DNA from: Siphonodentalium dalli
Lineage: Eukaryota > Mollusca > Scaphopoda > Gadilida > Siphonodentaliidae
NCBI GenBank assembly: GCA_032622095.1
Contig: CP136063.1
Location: 70,721,980 to 70,785,979, forward strand
Reading direction: 5' to 3'
Length of the DNA: 64,000 bases
Every line of letters starts with the position of its first letter. Position 1 is the first letter of the stretch. The translations under genes were made by a program, and so were the position numbers. Under the pieces are notes generated by a model that did not search any database, was not told where the DNA came from, and was given only the letters and a program-made list of their open reading frames with translations. Positions 9,500 through 24,351 of this stretch are shown piece after piece.

Positions 9500-11208
9500 A
9501 AAATAATCGAAAAAGGGCCATAACTCTGTCAAAATATATTGGACCAACATCCGGATAGCATTATTTTTAGTAGACCTTAGATGCCTACATTCGCTAGAGA
9601 TTTCGCGGTCCTCCTCCCATTAGTTTCTGAGTATTTCCAATTAAACAGAAAACGGCCGCAGTAGAAAAACAATATACTTCCTTGGTTACACCATGGAAGT
9701 ATAATAATAGGGCAAATCATGAGCTCAATAAATCGCAGTTAAGGGACGGAAAATATGAATTAGGATGATTATATCTTTCCCTTAACATGTGTGGGTTGAT
9801 CTCAAGTGTTTGGGAGTGACCCCACCCCTGCCTCGAAATTGGGTGACGGGATTGGGAAATAGTCAAACCCGGCCCAAAATGCGAATTTTGAGAGCCCGTA
9901 ACTCCGTTATTTTCCAATGGATTTAAAAATTGTTTTGAGTATTGTGATCAGCTACTTGCATTGATTATTTGTTATAATTTTTGTCTGATTCAGAGACGAA
10001 TAACATTTTGTTTATTGGAAAGAATACGGGCCCACATTCAAAGTTTGAGGGCCCAAATCTCCGCCATTTTTTAACGGATTTACAATCTGTTTTCAGTTTT
10101 ATGATCAACGTGTATGGTATATGTTATATATCAAGTTTCATATAATTCGGAGACGAAATAAATTTTGGTACCCCGGACCACCCCTCCCCTGACCCACAAC
10201 ACTGAACCGACACTGGCAAAATTTGGCTCATCGCGTGCTCTCTTCAGACCGCACGCATTGGCGTATCAGTTGACATCCAAAGTTTGACATCTTCGGAGGA
10301 GATGTGATCACAAGCATATGGGGCCAAATTTGCATTGTTTGAAGGCCCACAACTCTGACATTTTTCAATGGATTTTCGAAATTCTTTCAGTTTCTAGATC
10401 GGTTGGCGGTATGGATGTTATATTCCAAGTTTCATCCGATTCGGAGAAGAATACAAAATTGGTACCCCGGACCACCCCTCCCCTGACCCACAACACTGAA
10501 CCGACACTGGCAAAATTTGGCCCATCGCGTGCTCTCTTCAGACCGCACGCACTGGGATATCAGACGACATCCAAAGTTCGACATCTTCGGAGGAGATAGG
10601 GTCACAAGCACATGGGACCAAATTGCAAACTTTGAGGGCCCGTAACTCTTGCATTTCTTCTCGGATTACAAAAATCCTTTCCGGTATGGGTTTGTTTTCG
10701 TTCAGGGAATCTACATACTTAAATAGATGAATGTCAATAATAAAAAAAAATTGCGAAAATATTGCCCCCACCCCAGTGTAAAAATATATGTCCAACCCTG
10801 TCAAATTTTCTTCCTCGGACTAAGCTGACAACGGTCAACACGACTACAAAAACCAAATACAGTTATCTGGAATGATACGAGAGGACAACAGAGTACAATA
10901 AAATAGAGGTTTGCCAACTATGGGCGGTAACTCTTCAGGGAAAGGGCGGACCCAAGTTTTTATGCCCGTGGGCAGTAGTGCATATCGAGATGTGCATACG
11001 GTCTAATTTTCGATGCTCTGCTTCTTATAATTTCCGAGATAATAAAATGACATTTTTTCAAATAAAGGGAGATAACTCCTCGGGGAAAACGCGGACAATA
11101 TTCGTTATGCGACGATGGCATACAACTCTTTGATCCCAAGATACGTACCAAGTTTTAGTGTGCTACTCCTGGTACTTTTCGAGTAATAAGGGTTGCAAAA
11201 GTGTCCAG

Positions 11209-11243
<35 letters not shown>

Positions 11244-12952
11244 AAAATAATCGAAAAAGGGCCATAACTCTGTCAAAATATATTGGACCAACATCCGGAT
11301 AGCATTATTTTTAGTAGACCTTAGATGCCTACATTCGCTAGAGATTTCGCGGTCCTCCTCCCATTAGTTTCTGAGTATTTCCAATTAAACAGAAAACGGC
11401 CGCAGTAGAAAAACAATATACTTCCTTGGTTACACCATGGAAGTATAATAATAGGGCAAATCATGAGCTCAATAAATCGCAGTTAAGGGACGGAAAATAT
11501 GAATTAGGATGATTATATCTTTCCCTTAACATGTGTGGGTTGATCTCAAGTGTTTGGGAGTGACCCCACCCCTGCCTCGAAATTGGGTGACGGGATTGGG
11601 AAATAGTCAAACCCGGCCCAAAATGCGAATTTTGAGAGCCCGTAACTCCGTTATTTTCCAATGGATTTAAAAATTGTTTTGAGTATTGTGATCAGCTACT
11701 TGCATTGATTATTTGTTATAATTTTTGTCTGATTCAGAGACGAATAACATTTTGTTTATTGGAAAGAATACGGGCCCACATTCAAAGTTTGAGGGCCCAA
11801 ATCTCCGCCATTTTTTAACGGATTTACAATCTGTTTTCAGTTTTATGATCAACGTGTATGGTATATGTTATATATCAAGTTTCATATAATTCGGAGACGA
11901 AATAAATTTTGGTACCCCGGACCACCCCTCCCCTGACCCACAACACTGAACCGACACTGGCAAAATTTGGCTCATCGCGTGCTCTCTTCAGACCGCACGC
12001 ATTGGCGTATCAGTTGACATCCAAAGTTTGACATCTTCGGAGGAGATGTGATCACAAGCATATGGGGCCAAATTTGCATTGTTTGAAGGCCCACAACTCT
12101 GACATTTTTCAATGGATTTTCGAAATTCTTTCAGTTTCTAGATCGGTTGGCGGTATGGATGTTATATTCCAAGTTTCATCCGATTCGGAGAAGAATACAA
12201 AATTGGTACCCCGGACCACCCCTCCCCTGACCCACAACACTGAACCGACACTGGCAAAATTTGGCCCATCGCGTGCTCTCTTCAGACCGCACGCACTGGG
12301 ATATCAGACGACATCCAAAGTTCGACATCTTCGGAGGAGATAGGGTCACAAGCACATGGGACCAAATTGCAAACTTTGAGGGCCCGTAACTCTTGCATTT
12401 CTTCTCGGATTACAAAAATCCTTTCCGGTATGGGTTTGTTTTCGTTCAGGGAATCTACATACTTAAATAGATGAATGTCAATAATAAAAAAAAATTGCGA
12501 AAATATTGCCCCCACCCCAGTGTAAAAATATATGTCCAACCCTGTCAAATTTTCTTCCTCGGACTAAGCTGACAACGGTCAACACGACTACAAAAACCAA
12601 ATACAGTTATCTGGAATGATACGAGAGGACAACAGAGTACAATAAAATAGAGGTTTGCCAACTATGGGCGGTAACTCTTCAGGGAAAGGGCGGACCCAAG
12701 TTTTTATGCCCGTGGGCAGTAGTGCATATCGAGATGTGCATACGGTCTAATTTTCGATGCTCTGCTTCTTATAATTTCCGAGATAATAAAATGACATTTT
12801 TTCAAATAAAGGGAGATAACTCCTCGGGGAAAACGCGGACAATATTCGTTATGCGACGATGGCATACAACTCTTTGATCCCAAGATACGTACCAAGTTTT
12901 AGTGTGCTACTCCTGGTACTTTTCGAGTAATAAGGGTTGCAAAAGTGTCCAG

Positions 12953-12987
<35 letters not shown>

Positions 12988-14696
12988 AAAATAATCGAAA
13001 AAGGGCCATAACTCTGTCAAAATATATTGGACCAACATCCGGATAGCATTATTTTTAGTAGACCTTAGATGCCTACATTCGCTAGAGATTTCGCGGTCCT
13101 CCTCCCATTAGTTTCTGAGTATTTCCAATTAAACAGAAAACGGCCGCAGTAGAAAAACAATATACTTCCTTGGTTACACCATGGAAGTATAATAATAGGG
13201 CAAATCATGAGCTCAATAAATCGCAGTTAAGGGACGGAAAATATGAATTAGGATGATTATATCTTTCCCTTAACATGTGTGGGTTGATCTCAAGTGTTTG
13301 GGAGTGACCCCACCCCTGCCTCGAAATTGGGTGACGGGATTGGGAAATAGTCAAACCCGGCCCAAAATGCGAATTTTGAGAGCCCGTAACTCCGTTATTT
13401 TCCAATGGATTTAAAAATTGTTTTGAGTATTGTGATCAGCTACTTGCATTGATTATTTGTTATAATTTTTGTCTGATTCAGAGACGAATAACATTTTGTT
13501 TATTGGAAAGAATACGGGCCCACATTCAAAGTTTGAGGGCCCAAATCTCCGCCATTTTTTAACGGATTTACAATCTGTTTTCAGTTTTATGATCAACGTG
13601 TATGGTATATGTTATATATCAAGTTTCATATAATTCGGAGACGAAATAAATTTTGGTACCCCGGACCACCCCTCCCCTGACCCACAACACTGAACCGACA
13701 CTGGCAAAATTTGGCTCATCGCGTGCTCTCTTCAGACCGCACGCATTGGCGTATCAGTTGACATCCAAAGTTTGACATCTTCGGAGGAGATGTGATCACA
13801 AGCATATGGGGCCAAATTTGCATTGTTTGAAGGCCCACAACTCTGACATTTTTCAATGGATTTTCGAAATTCTTTCAGTTTCTAGATCGGTTGGCGGTAT
13901 GGATGTTATATTCCAAGTTTCATCCGATTCGGAGAAGAATACAAAATTGGTACCCCGGACCACCCCTCCCCTGACCCACAACACTGAACCGACACTGGCA
14001 AAATTTGGCCCATCGCGTGCTCTCTTCAGACCGCACGCACTGGGATATCAGACGACATCCAAAGTTCGACATCTTCGGAGGAGATAGGGTCACAAGCACA
14101 TGGGACCAAATTGCAAACTTTGAGGGCCCGTAACTCTTGCATTTCTTCTCGGATTACAAAAATCCTTTCCGGTATGGGTTTGTTTTCGTTCAGGGAATCT
14201 ACATACTTAAATAGATGAATGTCAATAATAAAAAAAAATTGCGAAAATATTGCCCCCACCCCAGTGTAAAAATATATGTCCAACCCTGTCAAATTTTCTT
14301 CCTCGGACTAAGCTGACAACGGTCAACACGACTACAAAAACCAAATACAGTTATCTGGAATGATACGAGAGGACAACAGAGTACAATAAAATAGAGGTTT
14401 GCCAACTATGGGCGGTAACTCTTCAGGGAAAGGGCGGACCCAAGTTTTTATGCCCGTGGGCAGTAGTGCATATCGAGATGTGCATACGGTCTAATTTTCG
14501 ATGCTCTGCTTCTTATAATTTCCGAGATAATAAAATGACATTTTTTCAAATAAAGGGAGATAACTCCTCGGGGAAAACGCGGACAATATTCGTTATGCGA
14601 CGATGGCATACAACTCTTTGATCCCAAGATACGTACCAAGTTTTAGTGTGCTACTCCTGGTACTTTTCGAGTAATAAGGGTTGCAAAAGTGTCCAG

Positions 14697-14731
<35 letters not shown>

Positions 14732-16440
14732 AAAATAATCGAAAAAGGGCCATAACTCTGTCAAAATATATTGGACCAACATCCGGATAGCATTATTTTT
14801 AGTAGACCTTAGATGCCTACATTCGCTAGAGATTTCGCGGTCCTCCTCCCATTAGTTTCTGAGTATTTCCAATTAAACAGAAAACGGCCGCAGTAGAAAA
14901 ACAATATACTTCCTTGGTTACACCATGGAAGTATAATAATAGGGCAAATCATGAGCTCAATAAATCGCAGTTAAGGGACGGAAAATATGAATTAGGATGA
15001 TTATATCTTTCCCTTAACATGTGTGGGTTGATCTCAAGTGTTTGGGAGTGACCCCACCCCTGCCTCGAAATTGGGTGACGGGATTGGGAAATAGTCAAAC
15101 CCGGCCCAAAATGCGAATTTTGAGAGCCCGTAACTCCGTTATTTTCCAATGGATTTAAAAATTGTTTTGAGTATTGTGATCAGCTACTTGCATTGATTAT
15201 TTGTTATAATTTTTGTCTGATTCAGAGACGAATAACATTTTGTTTATTGGAAAGAATACGGGCCCACATTCAAAGTTTGAGGGCCCAAATCTCCGCCATT
15301 TTTTAACGGATTTACAATCTGTTTTCAGTTTTATGATCAACGTGTATGGTATATGTTATATATCAAGTTTCATATAATTCGGAGACGAAATAAATTTTGG
15401 TACCCCGGACCACCCCTCCCCTGACCCACAACACTGAACCGACACTGGCAAAATTTGGCTCATCGCGTGCTCTCTTCAGACCGCACGCATTGGCGTATCA
15501 GTTGACATCCAAAGTTTGACATCTTCGGAGGAGATGTGATCACAAGCATATGGGGCCAAATTTGCATTGTTTGAAGGCCCACAACTCTGACATTTTTCAA
15601 TGGATTTTCGAAATTCTTTCAGTTTCTAGATCGGTTGGCGGTATGGATGTTATATTCCAAGTTTCATCCGATTCGGAGAAGAATACAAAATTGGTACCCC
15701 GGACCACCCCTCCCCTGACCCACAACACTGAACCGACACTGGCAAAATTTGGCCCATCGCGTGCTCTCTTCAGACCGCACGCACTGGGATATCAGACGAC
15801 ATCCAAAGTTCGACATCTTCGGAGGAGATAGGGTCACAAGCACATGGGACCAAATTGCAAACTTTGAGGGCCCGTAACTCTTGCATTTCTTCTCGGATTA
15901 CAAAAATCCTTTCCGGTATGGGTTTGTTTTCGTTCAGGGAATCTACATACTTAAATAGATGAATGTCAATAATAAAAAAAAATTGCGAAAATATTGCCCC
16001 CACCCCAGTGTAAAAATATATGTCCAACCCTGTCAAATTTTCTTCCTCGGACTAAGCTGACAACGGTCAACACGACTACAAAAACCAAATACAGTTATCT
16101 GGAATGATACGAGAGGACAACAGAGTACAATAAAATAGAGGTTTGCCAACTATGGGCGGTAACTCTTCAGGGAAAGGGCGGACCCAAGTTTTTATGCCCG
16201 TGGGCAGTAGTGCATATCGAGATGTGCATACGGTCTAATTTTCGATGCTCTGCTTCTTATAATTTCCGAGATAATAAAATGACATTTTTTCAAATAAAGG
16301 GAGATAACTCCTCGGGGAAAACGCGGACAATATTCGTTATGCGACGATGGCATACAACTCTTTGATCCCAAGATACGTACCAAGTTTTAGTGTGCTACTC
16401 CTGGTACTTTTCGAGTAATAAGGGTTGCAAAAGTGTCCAG

Positions 16441-16475
<35 letters not shown>

Positions 16476-18184
16476 AAAATAATCGAAAAAGGGCCATAAC
16501 TCTGTCAAAATATATTGGACCAACATCCGGATAGCATTATTTTTAGTAGACCTTAGATGCCTACATTCGCTAGAGATTTCGCGGTCCTCCTCCCATTAGT
16601 TTCTGAGTATTTCCAATTAAACAGAAAACGGCCGCAGTAGAAAAACAATATACTTCCTTGGTTACACCATGGAAGTATAATAATAGGGCAAATCATGAGC
16701 TCAATAAATCGCAGTTAAGGGACGGAAAATATGAATTAGGATGATTATATCTTTCCCTTAACATGTGTGGGTTGATCTCAAGTGTTTGGGAGTGACCCCA
16801 CCCCTGCCTCGAAATTGGGTGACGGGATTGGGAAATAGTCAAACCCGGCCCAAAATGCGAATTTTGAGAGCCCGTAACTCCGTTATTTTCCAATGGATTT
16901 AAAAATTGTTTTGAGTATTGTGATCAGCTACTTGCATTGATTATTTGTTATAATTTTTGTCTGATTCAGAGACGAATAACATTTTGTTTATTGGAAAGAA
17001 TACGGGCCCACATTCAAAGTTTGAGGGCCCAAATCTCCGCCATTTTTTAACGGATTTACAATCTGTTTTCAGTTTTATGATCAACGTGTATGGTATATGT
17101 TATATATCAAGTTTCATATAATTCGGAGACGAAATAAATTTTGGTACCCCGGACCACCCCTCCCCTGACCCACAACACTGAACCGACACTGGCAAAATTT
17201 GGCTCATCGCGTGCTCTCTTCAGACCGCACGCATTGGCGTATCAGTTGACATCCAAAGTTTGACATCTTCGGAGGAGATGTGATCACAAGCATATGGGGC
17301 CAAATTTGCATTGTTTGAAGGCCCACAACTCTGACATTTTTCAATGGATTTTCGAAATTCTTTCAGTTTCTAGATCGGTTGGCGGTATGGATGTTATATT
17401 CCAAGTTTCATCCGATTCGGAGAAGAATACAAAATTGGTACCCCGGACCACCCCTCCCCTGACCCACAACACTGAACCGACACTGGCAAAATTTGGCCCA
17501 TCGCGTGCTCTCTTCAGACCGCACGCACTGGGATATCAGACGACATCCAAAGTTCGACATCTTCGGAGGAGATAGGGTCACAAGCACATGGGACCAAATT
17601 GCAAACTTTGAGGGCCCGTAACTCTTGCATTTCTTCTCGGATTACAAAAATCCTTTCCGGTATGGGTTTGTTTTCGTTCAGGGAATCTACATACTTAAAT
17701 AGATGAATGTCAATAATAAAAAAAAATTGCGAAAATATTGCCCCCACCCCAGTGTAAAAATATATGTCCAACCCTGTCAAATTTTCTTCCTCGGACTAAG
17801 CTGACAACGGTCAACACGACTACAAAAACCAAATACAGTTATCTGGAATGATACGAGAGGACAACAGAGTACAATAAAATAGAGGTTTGCCAACTATGGG
17901 CGGTAACTCTTCAGGGAAAGGGCGGACCCAAGTTTTTATGCCCGTGGGCAGTAGTGCATATCGAGATGTGCATACGGTCTAATTTTCGATGCTCTGCTTC
18001 TTATAATTTCCGAGATAATAAAATGACATTTTTTCAAATAAAGGGAGATAACTCCTCGGGGAAAACGCGGACAATATTCGTTATGCGACGATGGCATACA
18101 ACTCTTTGATCCCAAGATACGTACCAAGTTTTAGTGTGCTACTCCTGGTACTTTTCGAGTAATAAGGGTTGCAAAAGTGTCCAG

Positions 18185-18219
<35 letters not shown>

Positions 18220-19928
18220 AAAATAATCGAAAAAGGGCCATAACTCTGTCAAAATATATTGGACCAACATCCGGATAGCATTATTTTTAGTAGACCTTAG
18301 ATGCCTACATTCGCTAGAGATTTCGCGGTCCTCCTCCCATTAGTTTCTGAGTATTTCCAATTAAACAGAAAACGGCCGCAGTAGAAAAACAATATACTTC
18401 CTTGGTTACACCATGGAAGTATAATAATAGGGCAAATCATGAGCTCAATAAATCGCAGTTAAGGGACGGAAAATATGAATTAGGATGATTATATCTTTCC
18501 CTTAACATGTGTGGGTTGATCTCAAGTGTTTGGGAGTGACCCCACCCCTGCCTCGAAATTGGGTGACGGGATTGGGAAATAGTCAAACCCGGCCCAAAAT
18601 GCGAATTTTGAGAGCCCGTAACTCCGTTATTTTCCAATGGATTTAAAAATTGTTTTGAGTATTGTGATCAGCTACTTGCATTGATTATTTGTTATAATTT
18701 TTGTCTGATTCAGAGACGAATAACATTTTGTTTATTGGAAAGAATACGGGCCCACATTCAAAGTTTGAGGGCCCAAATCTCCGCCATTTTTTAACGGATT
18801 TACAATCTGTTTTCAGTTTTATGATCAACGTGTATGGTATATGTTATATATCAAGTTTCATATAATTCGGAGACGAAATAAATTTTGGTACCCCGGACCA
18901 CCCCTCCCCTGACCCACAACACTGAACCGACACTGGCAAAATTTGGCTCATCGCGTGCTCTCTTCAGACCGCACGCATTGGCGTATCAGTTGACATCCAA
19001 AGTTTGACATCTTCGGAGGAGATGTGATCACAAGCATATGGGGCCAAATTTGCATTGTTTGAAGGCCCACAACTCTGACATTTTTCAATGGATTTTCGAA
19101 ATTCTTTCAGTTTCTAGATCGGTTGGCGGTATGGATGTTATATTCCAAGTTTCATCCGATTCGGAGAAGAATACAAAATTGGTACCCCGGACCACCCCTC
19201 CCCTGACCCACAACACTGAACCGACACTGGCAAAATTTGGCCCATCGCGTGCTCTCTTCAGACCGCACGCACTGGGATATCAGACGACATCCAAAGTTCG
19301 ACATCTTCGGAGGAGATAGGGTCACAAGCACATGGGACCAAATTGCAAACTTTGAGGGCCCGTAACTCTTGCATTTCTTCTCGGATTACAAAAATCCTTT
19401 CCGGTATGGGTTTGTTTTCGTTCAGGGAATCTACATACTTAAATAGATGAATGTCAATAATAAAAAAAAATTGCGAAAATATTGCCCCCACCCCAGTGTA
19501 AAAATATATGTCCAACCCTGTCAAATTTTCTTCCTCGGACTAAGCTGACAACGGTCAACACGACTACAAAAACCAAATACAGTTATCTGGAATGATACGA
19601 GAGGACAACAGAGTACAATAAAATAGAGGTTTGCCAACTATGGGCGGTAACTCTTCAGGGAAAGGGCGGACCCAAGTTTTTATGCCCGTGGGCAGTAGTG
19701 CATATCGAGATGTGCATACGGTCTAATTTTCGATGCTCTGCTTCTTATAATTTCCGAGATAATAAAATGACATTTTTTCAAATAAAGGGAGATAACTCCT
19801 CGGGGAAAACGCGGACAATATTCGTTATGCGACGATGGCATACAACTCTTTGATCCCAAGATACGTACCAAGTTTTAGTGTGCTACTCCTGGTACTTTTC
19901 GAGTAATAAGGGTTGCAAAAGTGTCCAG

Positions 19929-19963
<35 letters not shown>

Positions 19964-21672
19964 AAAATAATCGAAAAAGGGCCATAACTCTGTCAAAATA
20001 TATTGGACCAACATCCGGATAGCATTATTTTTAGTAGACCTTAGATGCCTACATTCGCTAGAGATTTCGCGGTCCTCCTCCCATTAGTTTCTGAGTATTT
20101 CCAATTAAACAGAAAACGGCCGCAGTAGAAAAACAATATACTTCCTTGGTTACACCATGGAAGTATAATAATAGGGCAAATCATGAGCTCAATAAATCGC
20201 AGTTAAGGGACGGAAAATATGAATTAGGATGATTATATCTTTCCCTTAACATGTGTGGGTTGATCTCAAGTGTTTGGGAGTGACCCCACCCCTGCCTCGA
20301 AATTGGGTGACGGGATTGGGAAATAGTCAAACCCGGCCCAAAATGCGAATTTTGAGAGCCCGTAACTCCGTTATTTTCCAATGGATTTAAAAATTGTTTT
20401 GAGTATTGTGATCAGCTACTTGCATTGATTATTTGTTATAATTTTTGTCTGATTCAGAGACGAATAACATTTTGTTTATTGGAAAGAATACGGGCCCACA
20501 TTCAAAGTTTGAGGGCCCAAATCTCCGCCATTTTTTAACGGATTTACAATCTGTTTTCAGTTTTATGATCAACGTGTATGGTATATGTTATATATCAAGT
20601 TTCATATAATTCGGAGACGAAATAAATTTTGGTACCCCGGACCACCCCTCCCCTGACCCACAACACTGAACCGACACTGGCAAAATTTGGCTCATCGCGT
20701 GCTCTCTTCAGACCGCACGCATTGGCGTATCAGTTGACATCCAAAGTTTGACATCTTCGGAGGAGATGTGATCACAAGCATATGGGGCCAAATTTGCATT
20801 GTTTGAAGGCCCACAACTCTGACATTTTTCAATGGATTTTCGAAATTCTTTCAGTTTCTAGATCGGTTGGCGGTATGGATGTTATATTCCAAGTTTCATC
20901 CGATTCGGAGAAGAATACAAAATTGGTACCCCGGACCACCCCTCCCCTGACCCACAACACTGAACCGACACTGGCAAAATTTGGCCCATCGCGTGCTCTC
21001 TTCAGACCGCACGCACTGGGATATCAGACGACATCCAAAGTTCGACATCTTCGGAGGAGATAGGGTCACAAGCACATGGGACCAAATTGCAAACTTTGAG
21101 GGCCCGTAACTCTTGCATTTCTTCTCGGATTACAAAAATCCTTTCCGGTATGGGTTTGTTTTCGTTCAGGGAATCTACATACTTAAATAGATGAATGTCA
21201 ATAATAAAAAAAAATTGCGAAAATATTGCCCCCACCCCAGTGTAAAAATATATGTCCAACCCTGTCAAATTTTCTTCCTCGGACTAAGCTGACAACGGTC
21301 AACACGACTACAAAAACCAAATACAGTTATCTGGAATGATACGAGAGGACAACAGAGTACAATAAAATAGAGGTTTGCCAACTATGGGCGGTAACTCTTC
21401 AGGGAAAGGGCGGACCCAAGTTTTTATGCCCGTGGGCAGTAGTGCATATCGAGATGTGCATACGGTCTAATTTTCGATGCTCTGCTTCTTATAATTTCCG
21501 AGATAATAAAATGACATTTTTTCAAATAAAGGGAGATAACTCCTCGGGGAAAACGCGGACAATATTCGTTATGCGACGATGGCATACAACTCTTTGATCC
21601 CAAGATACGTACCAAGTTTTAGTGTGCTACTCCTGGTACTTTTCGAGTAATAAGGGTTGCAAAAGTGTCCAG

Positions 21673-21707
<35 letters not shown>

Positions 21708-23433
21708 AAAATAATCGAAAAAGGGCCATAACTCTGTCAAAATATATTGGACCAACATCCGGATAGCATTATTTTTAGTAGACCTTAGATGCCTACATTC
21801 GCTAGAGATTTCGCGGTCCTCCTCCCATTAGTTTCTGAGTATTTCCAATTAAACAGAAAACGGCCGCAGTAGAAAAACAATATACTTCCTTGGTTACACC
21901 ATGGAAGTATAATAATAGGGCAAATCATGAGCTCAATAAATCGCAGTTAAGGGACGGAAAATATGAATTAGGATGATTATATCTTTCCCTTAACATGTGT
22001 GGGTTGATCTCAAGTGTTTGGGAGTGACCCCACCCCTGCCTCGAAATTGGGTGACGGGATTGGGAAATAGTCAAACCCGGCCCAAAATGCGAATTTTGAG
22101 AGCCCGTAACTCCGTTATTTTCCAATGGATTTAAAAATTGTTTTGAGTATTGTGATCAGCTACTTGCATTGATTATTTGTTATAATTTTTGTCTGATTCA
22201 GAGACGAATAACATTTTGTTTATTGGAAAGAATACGGGCCCACATTCAAAGTTTGAGGGCCCAAATCTCCGCCATTTTTTAACGGATTTACAATCTGTTT
22301 TCAGTTTTATGATCAACGTGTATGGTATATGTTATATATCAAGTTTCATATAATTCGGAGACGAAATAAATTTTGGTACCCCGGACCACCCCTCCCCTGA
22401 CCCACAACACTGAACCGACACTGGCAAAATTTGGCTCATCGCGTGCTCTCTTCAGACCGCACGCATTGGCGTATCAGTTGACATCCAAAGTTTGACATCT
22501 TCGGAGGAGATGTGATCACAAGCATATGGGGCCAAATTTGCATTGTTTGAAGGCCCACAACTCTGACATTTTTCAATGGATTTTCGAAATTCTTTCAGTT
22601 TCTAGATCGGTTGGCGGTATGGATGTTATATTCCAAGTTTCATCCGATTCGGAGAAGAATACAAAATTGGTACCCCGGACCACCCCTCCCCTGACCCACA
22701 ACACTGAACCGACACTGGCAAAATTTGGCCCATCGCGTGCTCTCTTCAGACCGCACGCACTGGGATATCAGACGACATCCAAAGTTCGACATCTTCGGAG
22801 GAGATAGGGTCACAAGCACATGGGACCAAATTGCAAACTTTGAGGGCCCGTAACTCTTGCATTTCTTCTCGGATTACAAAAATCCTTTCCGGTATGGGTT
22901 TGTTTTCGTTCAGGGAATCTACATACTTAAATAGATGAATGTCAATAATAAAAAAAAATTGCGAAAATATTGCCCCCACCCCAGTGTAAAAATATATGTC
23001 CAACCCTGTCAAATTTTCTTCCTCGGACTAAGCTGACAACGGTCAACACGACTACAAAAACCAAATACAGTTATCTGGAATGATACGAGAGGACAACAGA
23101 GTACAATAAAATAGAGGTTTGCCAACTATGGGCGGTAACTCTTCAGGGAAAGGGCGGACCCAAGTTTTTATGCCCGTGGGCAGTAGTGCATATCGAGATG
23201 TGCATACGGTCTAATTTTCGATGCTCTGCTTCTTATAATTTCCGAGATAATAAAATGACATTTTTTCAAATAAAGGGAGATAACTCCTCGGGGAAAACGC
23301 GGACAATATTCGTTATGCGACGATGGCATACAACTCTTTGATCCCAAGATACGTACCAAGTTTTAGTGTGCTACTCCTGGTACTTTTCGAGTAATAAGGG
23401 TTGCAAAAGTGTCCAGTATAATAATAATAATAA
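8871..23433 (+). repeat. Satellite array, 1744-bp monomer, about 8.35 copies
   Basis: Landmarks recur every 1744 bases (for example 9216, 10960, 12704, 14448, 16192, 17936, 19680, 21424, 23168) with no indels. The stretches compared by eye were identical, including the (TAA)10 tract in the copies counted. Each monomer contains two 294-bp sub-repeats (TTGGTACCCCGGACC at offset 294), several relatives of the phrase 'GGCCC-TAACTC-CATTT', a small palindrome (ATATACTTCCTTGG/CCATGGAAGTATA) and the TAA microsatellite. The array starts at GGACCA (8871) and stops inside the microsatellite at 23433. The short frames it contains repeat identically and have no recognised homology; I regard them as non-coding. 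Confidence 0.97.
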
Positions 23434-23800
23434 CTAGAGGGTTAAAATTCTGGCCTGCAGAATTTTGATACTTCCATATAAATTCCCCATCCCCGATCAC
23501 CATCCATAATTTAATCATCTACCCACCCCTATCCAATCCTTACACATAAACCACTCCATAACCCTAATATTGGTAGCCAATCGATATTCATAACCATTTC
23601 CACAGCCCTATCCACAGCACTTAACTCTAACCCAATAAAATACCCTGACCCAAATCCTTTGCATAACTGACACCGCCACAATTTTAACATTAACAATATC
23701 CACAATTCTAACCCAATTTATAATCCATATCCTGACCATAACGTTAACACTAAGCCTAACCCTGATCTACACATATCTATAACCCTATACTTAATGTATT
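23434..23800 (+). repeat. C/A-rich, G-poor degenerate sequence with telomere-like words
   Basis: Immediately after the array the plus strand becomes strongly G-poor and consists of loose variants of CCATAACCCTAA, such as ACCCTAATA, CTAACCCAAT and CCTAACCCTGA. There is no exact periodicity. It may be a decayed CCCTAA-type minisatellite or a simple-sequence tract. Confidence 0.55.
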
Positions 23801-24351
23801 ATATAGTTATCAGGGTATAAAATATTAAATATGAGTCAAGGAAATGATTATATTGATTAATATTGATTTCATTTCGAATATCTTCTGGTCTAATAATGTG
23901 TGGTTGTTTAGCTAACGAACAATAGTGGTTACTGTTACCAGTGACCTGGTCTGTTCTAAAAATAAATCAATAAATTGTCCCAATTAAACATCTCATTTCA
24001 TAATAAAATACTCGAAAAAATTCATCATTAGCTGATAGAAGTCTTCCTGGACATGGGTCTTCAATTTATATTTATTATTTTGTACCCACAAAACTATTTC
24101 AAACTTGTTATTTAAAGAGATAATCATATTGTTAAACTTCACATTAATTTTCCTATGTGTATACAGTCATCCGGGAGTATTTTTCTACATGATAAGTGAA
24201 TACATGTAATATCTATCGGTCACTTAATCCTGAATAACTCATTGCGCATTCATTTGAAAAGTAAAACAAAATCATCGAATTTGCACGTGGATAGTACCGA
24301 CCACATCCAATTTGTTTTATCTCGATTTCTTCATTTATTTCTTTGCAAGAT
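23801..24351. other. No gene or clear repeat seen
   Basis: AT-rich sequence between the C/A-rich tract and a putative exon; nothing recognised. Confidence 0.4.

Noticed and set aside
8871-23433. Repeated small open frames in the satellite (88, 63, 66 and 93 codons per monomer) as a gene family
   Set aside because: They are on both strands, overlap each other, have no recognisable motifs, and repeat only because the DNA repeats. The diverged relative at 63026-63862 does not preserve them.
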